Source: Climacteris rufus
Taxonomy: Eukaryota > Chordata > Aves > Passeriformes > Climacteridae
Length of the DNA: 64,000 nucleotides
Reading direction: 5' to 3'
Assembly (NCBI GenBank): GCA_013398175.1
Contig: VZRZ01002565.1
Location: 298,278-362,277, forward strand
Made by a program: the position numbers and the translations under genes. The notes under the pieces are model-generated. The model was not told the DNA's origin. It did no database searches and saw nothing but the letters and a program-made list of their open reading frames with translations. Of this stretch, positions 22,001-34,000 are shown piece by piece (position 1 is the first letter of the stretch; the number at the start of each line of letters is the position of its first letter).

Positions 22001-25000
22001 AGTTCCCACTAAGTGGCCTTTTTTGACAAATATTTTCTAATTTTGATTCTTAAATGACTACTGACACAAAATGAAAAAGGGAAAACATAGTTGAAAATGG
22101 TTAATAGATCTGCAGTTTGAGCATGAGCTGAGAAAGCAACTGGACTGAATTCCAAAACAATACTCCCAATAATTTCAGTGGGGCCAGGATTCCTCTTCCA
22201 TGATGAAAGACCATTTAATTGATTTATCACACTTCCAATATAATATAGGCCACAAAAGACCACTTAGAAATCCTGCAGCAACAGAAGGGTGAGATTTTAT
22301 TTCTTGTTATGTAAGGAAATCCAGCCCAGTACTTTTAGATGTTATTTTTAGGGAGATTAAACATAAACTAGAACTCCCATATGGGTCAGTTTCAATTAAT
22401 GATGATTAGGCTGAATGTGCTTAAAGACAAAGTAATCTGGCAAGGACGAAAATGATTGTGGATGTCAAAGGAGTGAGAGAACATTTGTGCCTCAATGATC
22501 TCAGAGGTCTTTTCCAACCTAAATGATTCTATGATTCCACTCCAGCTCACAAAGCACTCCTATAACAAATGAACATTAAAAAACAACACAGTAATACAGC
22601 TCTAAGTTTCCAAAGTAATTTTCTCTTGAAGGTGAAGATCCTTTTTGGATATTCTTCATCAATAAAGACAGATAACTGCCAGTCTAGACAATTTTTAGGA
22701 AGGAACTGTTGGTTTGGACTACAAACCCCATTACTTTTTTATGTACTTGACAGATGTTAGCGGGGAGGTTACCTTGAGAGATGAACCTTTAGGACTGAAA
22801 CATTTAAATGGCTTCTTGTCTTCAGATACACCATCTTCTGGCATCTTTTGACGTTTCTCAGCAGCTTCAGCCCTTCTTCTCTCAATTTCTTCCTTCATCC
22901 TCCTCTTTTCCTCCTTAAAAAATATGAATGTTTACTTGTTCTTACAGAAACTACATCACTATTACAGGGCTGTGCAGTCCTGCAAACATTTACCAGATTT
23001 TCCAAGAACAGATTTTTATGCCAGTTGAAAAAGTTCAGTGACCTGTCTGAAGCATATAAAGGTATTAATGCCAATCCATCACGGTGTTAAGGATGACAGG
23101 AAGACAAGTAGTCTGTGTTGCTCTAGTGTTTCCTCACAGCAAAGTCACCAAATTTGCCATATAGTGCCTCTTAAAGAGAGGGAAAAGCACATGTATAAAA
23201 GACTCAAACTGAGTTTCTCTGCATTCTCATGTATCATATTAGTAGTGTTCTTCTGTCCCTCTACTCTGACACAGATTGTGCCAAGGTTAATACCTCACAA
23301 GGAAAAATCAACAGGTGGCCCAAAAACCAAAGATTAAATGCTTGCAGTTTTCCCTCCAAAGAGATGAGTTTTCCTTCATGAGCTACAAGTCAAACCAGAA
23401 GCCCTCAAAGCACCACCACTGTGAGGACTGCTCAGCGGGGGCTGACCAGAAAGGTTTTGTGCAATCTTGGCATCTACTGAGTTCTGTTGTAAAGAGCTCA
23501 GTAAATTAAAGGAATTGGCATTCAGCTGCCAGATACTATCAGTATTATTCATTTACCATTAGTTTTCCAAACAACAAGGATTCCTAAATGATGCACCAGA
23601 GACTTGGAAATCCTATTTGTAGAGTCCCTTGGCAGAGGAAGTACAAGAAAACAGATGTGTTGGATACTCAATATTTAAATAGACAAGAATATCTCCCTAA
23701 TGAGATCTAGCCCATTGGGACTATATATAACATTAGCATTCCAGCCCATCTGCAGCAGATAAATTTTTACATGCACTTTGTAATTCAATCTGTGTAATGT
23801 CAAGAAGAGTCTGTGGCTATAACACTGCCCCAAACATTTTGCCATCCCCAAAATGTAAGAAATTTGCCACTATCACAGATTAAATCCTGGCTTGTGAAAA
23901 CATATATTAGAGCTGTGTCTTTCCTGAGCCTCGAATTAGGACCTTTTTTATACTCTGGATGTTTTACCACAGGTCTTCACTAGACAATGCTATAAAGAGT
24001 TACCAGTTAATGTGAGGACACTGGAAGCAAAATAGTAATAAGGGAATAAAAACCAAGTCCAACACTTCATACTTCATACCTCCTCTCTGATTTTTCTCTC
24101 AGCCTCCTCCTGCTTCTTCTTCTGCTCCTCTTCCTCCAGGATTTTCCGGCGCTCCTCCCGCCTTTTCTTCAGCTCGTCCAGCTCGGCTGCCGCCTCCTGC
24201 TGCTTCTCCTTCAGCTTCTCCAGCTCCTCGCTCTCGTTCTCGCCCCGGCGCCGGCGCTGATCTTCCAACCTCTTCAGAGCCTCCACCCCCGGCTTCGCCT
24301 CCTCGGCGTTCGCTGTCCCTTTCAAACTGGAGCGCCTGGGAAAGGAAGGAAAGGAAGGAAAGGGAGGATGGTGCACCAGGGGTCCTTTCCTGGCCAGAGC
24401 CACCTGCTCCCACGTGCTCACCAGCAGCACGAGAGCCTGGCACTCACAGGTGTTGCCTTCTGAGACCTTTTGCTCCTTGCAAACTATGGCAGGCCCAAAA
24501 CAATTCCATCAGGAGTTGTTAGGCTGGGCTACTACGAGGTGCACCTCTCCCATCTCTGCCAGTGAGGAAGGAGACTCTCTTATGCTTGTGTGCACAGGAT
24601 CTGCACCACCCTGCCTGAGAACTTGTGTCACCCCTACTTCATGTTCTGTGTAATAAAGGATGCACTAATCCTTTGCTTTTGAAGGCAAATATTTTTTATA
24701 AACCCTCTAGAAAAAGACAAGCATCTTTGGGGACAGAACAAATTACTTCAGTCAGGGAAAACAGAAGGAAATAGGAGAGGGGAGGGAATCTTCCAACATC
24801 AACAGTGTTTTACATGACAACCTAAAAAGATTCCTATCTCATCTATAATACGTATCCTATAATACGTATCACTTTAACTCTCGCAGCATGTATGAACAGA
24901 AAAATTCATCAGGGTCTTTTGCTTACATTTTCTAGGCAAAATGACTTTTCGTTAAGGAACTGGAAATTATTTATTAATGGTAACTTTCCACAGGAGAAAA

Positions 25001-28000
25001 ACAGAAGTTTTCCAAGCAGCTGTAATATATGAGACAGAAAGAAAGAATGCCAAAAAACCTCCAAACTTAAAGAATGTGCACAGGTGAAGTGCATACTTCC
25101 AACAGTCAGATAGCATCACCTTCTGAAATAATTACCACATGGTGTTTAGACAAATGTCTGCTCCCTTAGTGTGTTTAATTTTACTGTTCACAAGCAGATG
25201 GGCACCTAAGAGGTGCAAGTGTGCTATTTACAAGAGACAGAAAGACAGAAAAGGAATGTACTTTTGGATTTTTTAAAAAAAAACTTTCTGTATTGCTGGC
25301 ATCTAAAAAAGCCATTAATGTAACCAATGTTGCAGGGTATACCACAAGACAGTACAAATTAAACATTCCAACAATAACTGTTAGAGATGACAACATGAAA
25401 AACAAATACCATGTAAATTTGCAATCCTGCAAAGATGCTCTTCATTTAGATAGGTGCCCCATTCAGATGGGGTTTGCCATACAAAACAGGCTGTAGGACC
25501 AGATCTGAATTATTTGTGGTTTCAATATCATAACAGAATCTACTAACACAGAGTTCTTTGCCTCCACATGCTCTTACCAAACTGAATGACATTTGACTCT
25601 AACATGGCATGAATGATTTAGGAATTGTATCACTAAAAAGACATATGGCAAGTTAATTTAAGTGGACACAAATAAGGTTTTGCATCAAGTAGTGATGCCA
25701 AATTACAGAAAGGAACCTCTGCTTTTTAAAATGAAAAGTAGACATACAATTGACCAAAGTATTGTGATAAAACACTGGAAAATTTATTTGACATTTCATT
25801 TAGCCCATTCACAAACAAAGGGAAGAGCAATACCTGAGATGTGATTTCTGGTACGTGTCCTGCCTGAAATGCCTCTGATTCAGTTTAAAGAGGTGCTGAA
25901 AACCCAAAATGTTCCGTGAGGCTCTACAAGGCACTAGGTATTTCTAAGGATCCAATGCACCTTGTGCTGCAAAAGACATGAGAAGTCTCTGGCTATCCTA
26001 AGTCTTTCCTGCTTCGTTACAAGGTTGTAGCTCTTACAGCAAACTCAGGAACCTCACTTTTTTTTCTTTGCCCCTTGGTTTCTAAGCCTGTGTCGCCAGC
26101 TCACCAAGACCTGCAAGCTTTGGGCCCTAAAGAAGATGCAAGAGGTCACTTCAGACAGACATAATGATCTCCCTGGAAAGGGCAAACATTCAGTCTTCAG
26201 AATGAAGAGAATGAAGAACATTTGCCAAGATTCTCCTAAGAAAGAGCCACTCTGTTTCCTATCAGCACAGAAGAAAGGTTAGCCCTCAGGAACTTCAGTG
26301 CAGTCAGCCTCAATAAAATTAACAGCTACTCAGCTTTCAACTGATAAAAACCAATAGCCCAATCTAGTCTGAACATTCTTGTTTACAGACCTCAGGTGAT
26401 TATTTTGGCCTCCTTACAAAGAAGGACGTTTCGAGATTATTTTGTTCTCACGCTGTTCACAGGACTTCCCTGACTGGTTCTGCATAATCCAAAATAGCAA
26501 ACAATAAACTGGCAGTAATTATCCTTCTTTTTCTCCAACTGTTCTGTTTTCAGCAGATTCTGGGAAATCTGTTCCCTACTGTCAACATTGGGAAATTAGT
26601 ATTGAGATGCTGGTTGGAGGAAGAGTTTTGTAAGCACCTCTTTGGTACTAAGAAATGTAGGTGGTTGCCAGCTTTCAAACAAGGAGGAAAAGAAAAGAAG
26701 GGGTTTGTGGGAGCCAAAAATGTCAGAAAAATGTGAAAAAACATGTTACTTGATATTTAGGACTTTTGCAGTCCTGTATGAGAATAGGGAGGAAGGCAGG
26801 TGGGAGGGGAGATGAAAAGGGGAAGCCATAAAGTGGGATTTTATTCTGTATTTCCCTTACTGACTGACATAGACAAAAAGACAGATAACATTTCTCTTTA
26901 GCCTCCACTACCCTAATTTGTTCTCAATTCTCACCACTGAAAGTTAGCCAAGTTATATTCTTACTAAAGTATAGTATCTGATATGTTCATGTAAGAAAAA
27001 AAAAAAAGAACAAAGGACAGTTCCAAATAAAGGCCAAATCTGTGAGGGCAGTTCATTAGAAAATAGGCCAAGAGCCCTAATTCATACCTAATAACCTAGC
27101 AAACACTGGAGCCTCTGCTGATGTTGCCAATCCAAGTCTTCTACTCAGCTGATAAAAGGTTATTAAACAGGCTTGTTCACATTTTCATGAGAAACAGTAG
27201 AAGAAAAACAGAAATAGAAAACAAAAAGGAGTGGAAAATTAAATCTACATGTTGTCACTAATGCCCATCTCCAACAGGAAGTAAAGCAAATGAAAACACA
27301 ACAAAAATATTTTTAGAAAATAATTTTCATGTTATTGATGATACAATCCAAGCCGCAAAGGACAGTTCTGATCAAGGCCAATTTCCTACTATTCCATCTC
27401 CATCCCTGTCTGTCTTTTGGCCTTTAGGTCAGGGTGTCTCCAGGGTATTTTGAACTGCATTTTATTTTGAGAAAGTTTGTTTTTGCCAGAAGAATCACGA
27501 GAGGAATGCTGAGATACAATAGCAAATCCCATCTGCCATGCAGAGATTTCTCAAAGTGCCTGGAGAGCTTAACCTTTCCTTTGACTGTATCGATGCAAAA
27601 GAGGAAGAGAGATGCAGAAAGAGAAAAATTTAGGTTTCTAACCCACTCACTCCTGGTTTCCTGCTAAAAGGCAGAATTTAATTTCTGTTTCATGTATCCC
27701 CTGCTTTTAACAGGCAGGATCCTTTTAAATAAAATTTCCACTAGAAAATTGTTACCTTCTTTGAATTTTCCAATATAACCATGAGGCAAATATTTCCTTA
27801 AAACTAAAAATAAAAATCAAACTGTGACACAGCTTGTAAAAAGGCAAAAAAAAAATTAACAGAACATTTTGGCTAGGAGAGGTTTTTACCTAACTGAAAA
27901 ACCACTTTTCTACAGAAGTCATTAATTTCAAGGTTTGCCTTGAAATCAAAGGAGAGGCCCTTTCTAGAGTTACCAATGATTGTGCTTCATTCTGCCATGC

Positions 28001-31000
28001 AGAGTCTAATTAAAAATAGGTGGGTAATTGGAAATAGGTTACTTCAGCAAAGGTTGAGAGCTCACTAAAAAAATTAGAGAAGACAAAATCTGGGTTTTTG
28101 TCATTATTGACCCCTGTGCAGAGGTCAATATTAGAAATAAATGAGGAAGGAAAGCCCCAGCAAAGCAAAGCTAAGCCACATATCTCCACTGAGGGAGCAA
28201 GGCCATTTACATCTGCTTTATGTACTCCATGTTGTTTCTGCAACAACGTGGGTGCAGTTTAGAAACTACAGAACCACAACCCAATGAGTGTCTGAGCTGC
28301 TGCTCCTGTTGCCAACCCAATTCCCCCACTCAGCTGCTACCAGGCTCTTAAGAAGAGACACAGAGATGCCCCCCCTGCTCTGCCATAACACAAGGAAGCC
28401 CAATCTTTACTTGGAACTTACCCAAAAGCGTTCTCAGTAGGTTTAAGTTTTGTGGCGGGGAGTTCACGCTCCCCGTTCTGTGCCTTTTGTTCAGGAATAC
28501 CCTTCTTACGATCCCAGACACTTTTCATTTCCTCTTTGGGTGCTTTACCTTTGTCATCTTTTACCTATTCACAAGAGACCAAATCACAGAACAAAACACA
28601 AGAAACAAACAAACAAAAAAAAGTCAGAATGAGGCATTTTAAATAACAGCTGAAAAAGCCAAATTTCTTGCTATTAATGGGAACTGTGTTCAAACTATTC
28701 ATGTGCTTTAATGGCAGAGGTACTCGGTACAGCTCTAAACTGTGATCAACCATCACATTGCTGTCCTGACCTGAATTCAAGATCAAAGCATCCTGAAGAA
28801 CATTATCAGATTTCTGTGAAAGTTTGTTGTGGCCATGGCACTCTGCCGCCACACTGCTTCATTCTGCAACTTTATCCCAACTCTTCCCTGCCAGCGCAGC
28901 ATCATTCACCTGTTGCCTCTTAAGACTGTGGGTTGCAAACTCTTTGGGACTTGTTGATACATTCTTGGTACAAGGTTTAGGGCATTAGTGTAATAAAAAT
29001 AACACAACCTCCAACAATTGTCAAGCTTGCTTGACAGAGTTCACGCTCTTTCCAGTGTCATAGCAGATGGATACTTCATTATTGCAAGAATAATGACCAA
29101 TATGCAAAATTATCTTTATATCAGAGTAAAACTTACTCTGACAAAAACCATAATCCTACCAGCAGCTCGTCATGGGTAACATTATCAAACATGAATATTT
29201 AACCCTATGAAGAAGCAAATGCTCTGGAAAACACTAGAGTAAAAATTCCTTTTATTCTTAGAAAGCTTTGTTCTATGATTCTTAATAGAAATTTAGTATA
29301 TTTAGTGCATGGATTTCATTCTCCAGTATTCCTTCTGAGTTATGAGCTTGAAATATTGATCTATACCACAGATGGCCTGATTCCAGCATGCTGAGTCATG
29401 GCTAGGTGCTCGTAAGACAACAAAATGGACTGATTTAAGTTATTTATCCTCAGGTAGAAATATTCTCACTTGGTTAGTTGAGACTACCAGCCAAAACAAA
29501 CTTTCAACAGCAGCAGATGAAACGTTTACCTCCAAAGTATTTATTTGCTTTCCCCAGCTCTGTGTTGAAGGAAGTGTCTAGCTGGCAAGCAATAAATACC
29601 TTCTGTGTAAAATTAAAATTGAGACCTTTAGAAAATAAATACTTTTGTCCCTTGGAAGCTTGTTGCAGTCCCATTTGCTAACTGGAAAGACAAAACTTCT
29701 ATAACAGTCCTGCCTGCAACACAACTGCTTTTATGGTGTCTTAAGCTGCACCTTGAAAAAAAACTAGTACACACCTCAAATCAAATGAAAGTCCTATCCT
29801 TCCTCATTGAAGAACAACTTCTGGAGAAGTAAAATCTTTACCAACAAAGGATGAGTTGAGAGTCTTCAATGTCAAGATCTTCCTAAGGCACTGAATTAGG
29901 CTGGTGCTGAGTGAAGTCCCAAAGTCAGTCTGACTTTACCTAAGGCCAAGCTGCTGCTCACAGAAACTGATACAATGGACAATACCACAGGAGCACAGAA
30001 GTGAGTATGGGATGGTTAAACTACCCAAGCAAATTTGCCTCTGCTGGGGGATGCTGGACACAACCCATGGAGGCATTTGCTCTGCTCTGAGAGCAGTCAG
30101 CAGCAGTGCAGACTTTTCCCACCCTCTCCTGCCAACAGGCTTTAGCCACGACCTGGCAGAAGCTCCCTGAGGGACAAGAGGGGAGTTCAGCTTCCATGGC
30201 TGTGCATTCTTGGGCCATGATGGTGTAGCTGCTACAAGCAAACCCATTATCACCAGTGGCCTCAAGGAATAGTTTGCTGTTTTCTAGGAGTTGGGCTGAG
30301 ACAACCAGGGCTATTCATTTATCCTAATGAATGCCATCAGGCGGTGTCCTCTTCTGGGTGTTCCCAAATCTGGGTGAGCTAGTGATCATGCTCACAGCAA
30401 GAATCTCTGCTGTCTGTTAGCAATCTCCTCACCCTTCAGTCCCAGTCAGGGTGATACTGAAACCGCCTGTATTGATTGTTGCAAGATTTCTCATGCCAGG
30501 ATGTCTGTGTCGGGATTTCAAGAGCATAAGATTTCCTTTGCTGAGATTTTCATCAAGACGTCTCTAAATCTTACTAAAAAGCTAACACTTCCAGCTGCCT
30601 GATGTATTCAGGTCCAATGGGGAGGGTCATATCTCTTACATCTTAATTGAAATCACTGAGAAAACTAATATTAAAACAATATAGTTTAAAAATGAATAGG
30701 TTAGGAAATAGCATTTCAGAAGCCAGTAGGATTTATGATAATGTGCCTGCATTTGAAAAAAGCATTAACACAGCTTGGCCTCTTTATTCAAAAAGATGGT
30801 AAAACAAGATATTACAGAAACATTTCACATCTTTTGAGCCCAATCCTTCTCCTACTAATTTTACTGCCAAAACAGATTGATTAGCACAGAAGCAAAAACC
30901 TTTGCATCCCATTCCAAAGGTAGGCAACATAAAAATTTTTCTCGTCTCCCTCTCTCCCGAAATTAGCTAATTCTGACTAATTCAGCTTCTGCTCCATTCA

Positions 31001-34000
31001 GTAAAAAAGACTACACTGACTCCACTTGGATCAGACAGGTGATATGACCTGAACTGAAACAGTTCCCATGCTCTCACAAATCTTGGTATCAAGCTATAGC
31101 ATGACCAAAGGCACATTTAGCAAATTTACAGCTTTTTGTATTTATATTTTAATCTTTCTCTACACTGCTTCTTTTCTATTAGAGTTTTATGCCATTATTT
31201 GAGAGCTGAGATTTCTAAATCTTGAGTTTGAACACCTTCAGACTAAAGCAAATCAGTTACTGAGATTGGGGCCATCTGCCAAATCTCATTCCTTACTTGG
31301 GCTCAATTACTTGGTGAGCTAAAAGCTGTGGGCATCTGGGTCTAGGGCTTCCCTGCAGAGTCAACTACCATACCCAAATACCGTGAGAAAAGCAACTGTT
31401 GCAGGATGTCTAGCCAAACTGGAAGCAGGAAATACCAGGAGCCTCACATCATGAGAAAGCTGGTTCTTACGAACTTCTCAGGTCACTTTTAAGAACCCAA
31501 AATTGTGCAGCAGTTCAGAAAAAGAGACAAATTTTTCTTGCTAATTTGATCAAAACCTGGACTTTGAGGGGCAGGTTTTGGTCACATGAAGAAAGCATGT
31601 GCTTGTGTTGCACAACTGCAAAAGGAAAATCTGATAATGTAGATACACTGTATTTCTTCAGTGTCTTGTTCATGAGCCACTGTTATCCTCTTAGCTACAT
31701 GCATATTCAGAAATAGAATTTATATATCCTTAAAAGGGGGGAAGAAGTGAAGAAGGGAGCCTGATCTTGTATCGGTTTTGAGCCCACATTCATCCATTTT
31801 TCTTCAGAAGCCAAGAAGCAACAGCAGAGATTTTTCAAGACACTTTGAATGCTTAGGATGGGTATTCAGCATTGCACTGGAAGTGAGATTCTATTAAGTT
31901 GTCTCAGCTTGAGCATCCTAAGATGGAAACACTAAAATCACAAGTCATTTTTTTAAGTCTTGCCAATTTCCTGGAATAATCTAGCCCAGTGGGTAGGGTT
32001 TAAGAGCATGATGAGAGCTCCAGGGAGAGTTGGCCGAGCTCTACATAAGAGCAAGCAGGACAACTGAGTCTCAAGTTCCCCACAAATCAAAGTTTGTGGT
32101 CAGTTACAGACTCCTTTTTACATTTACTTGTAATATTAAAAGATTGCAAAAGTGAATAGTGGAAGCTGATTCTTTCTTCTTAATATCCCTTAATTTTTGT
32201 GCATCCCTTATTTTTTGTGCAGCTCTTTGCTCATCACTGAGAATGAACTAAGCATGTACAGCATGTTCTGAAATAATCTGCTAACTAAGGAGCTTGGAGT
32301 GGACCCTCTACAACCCTCAATGCTCCCAGACCATTGGATAGGCAGCAATCTGTGCTGTGACTCCCTTCAAGCCTGGTTGAACCCAAATGTGTCCAAACCT
32401 CCAAGGCTCTGAGCAGTCTCTGTGTCTAATTAGAACCAAGGGATGTTTTGAGACCTGCTGCATTGAACCAAAACCACAGCTGCTACACAGCACTAAACAT
32501 GGCTCCCTGTGTCCAGCTGTATCTTGAAGAGCAAATGGTCCCCAAACCTTATTTACTTACCATACAGTAAAACATCATGGCACCAGCTCCTGTGTTTACA
32601 GTGGAAATGCAATGCAGTAAATTTTGTAGATTTTCTCTTTAAGACAAAAGAAGAATCTTGGGTATGCACAGTTTATATCATGGGGTACTGCAGTTTGGGG
32701 AGGAACTATTAGTTAAGGCAGTCAGGTGGCAAAAGGGCCTAGATTATTATTATAAATATTACTATCATTATGTTTATTAGAGTAAGTTTCGTTCATAGGG
32801 AAAAAGTTCACGTAAAGTGAGAGGAAACCAGGAAAGGATGATTAGTTGATACTGTCCTGAAAAAGTCATCCCTAGGGGGAAAACCATCCTTGAGTTATTG
32901 ACTGCACTGAGTTTCCCAAAATATTTGTTTAAAGACAAACAGGAATTGGTTTTAAAGCTCCAAAAGAACAAACTACTTAAGAATTTACTTAATTTTAAGC
33001 ACTTAAGTAGCTTCATCTCTATTTATTTCAGCAGGATTACCCATGTTCTTGGAATGGAGCACATGCTTAAGTAACTTTGCTGAAGAAGCAACTTTCAGTT
33101 ATAGGTGCCTTATTTGTTTTCTTATCTGAAGTTTCTCTACCACATCTAAATCAGTGGTTTATGAATTACCTGATCTTTTGTGGAGGTAGGTTGGAGCTTC
33201 TCTTCTGGCAACTTTTCCTTTTTAGCTTCCACTTTTTCTTCCTCCTTTGTTTTTGGGTTTTTAATAATTTATTTGTTTTTAATACAAAAACATCACAACT
33301 GTTTGCACTTTTTTTCCTCCACACCATGTTCATGTACCAATCCTGTGTGCAGCCACAGCTCCATCATATGCTGCTGTGCCCACACCTCTGTGTGCAGTCG
33401 TGCTCCCTCCACCCTCTGCGAATGCCCCCATCTGGGCCCTTCTCCCTTGCGTGGCATCATGCTCACATGTCCCAGCAGAGAGCTCTCTCCTGTGACAGCA
33501 TTTAGCACACAACATTCCTCACACAGTTTAACAGGTGCTCATAATATTTTGTGCCCAGATGTGTCTGCCTCCACCTCATGTGATACTTCATTAGGCCAGT
33601 TTATAGCAGCTAAGAAAAAAAGGCAGCAAAAAACACATGCAGAGGTCTGAACATGCAAGGTTTTCTTTGAACTACGGAGTGAGGTCAGGCCTGTTGTGCA
33701 CTGAATTACTGGTAAGCAGAAGGGGCTTTATTTTTAAAAAGAGAGAGTGACAGCACAAGTATTAGTAACTTCAATGCAGGAATAGATCTGTGAGGATATT
33801 CCAATTCAATCTTTTCTTGCATTACATTTCTCACAAACCACAGGTGTCTCATTCTGGTGCAAAATGTTTACTGTACCTGTTTTCTTAAAGCTGCTTGAGG
33901 TTTTTCGTCTTGTACTTTCTTCTCTTTTACCTGTTTGTCTTCTATTTTCTGTTCTTCCATCTTTTGTTTTTCCTTTAATTTCTCTGCTTCTAGCTTAGCC

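Larger units (their letters stand above)
28565..33169 (-). other. CALD1 intron (4.6 kb)
   Basis: AT-rich. It contains an 18-bp tandem pair (32185-32220) and a CArG-like sequence (31728-31737). No additional exon recognised. Confidence 0.8.

Noticed and set aside
24099..24443. Second minus-strand frame of 114 codons rich in Gly, Glu and Ala
   Set aside because: Out-of-frame shadow of the CpG-rich CALD1 exon. The other frame matches caldesmon with correct splice phases.
33077..33650. Plus-strand frames of 142 and 156 codons
   Set aside because: They overlap a CALD1 exon and A-rich intron on the other strand. No family likeness and no splice or promoter support.
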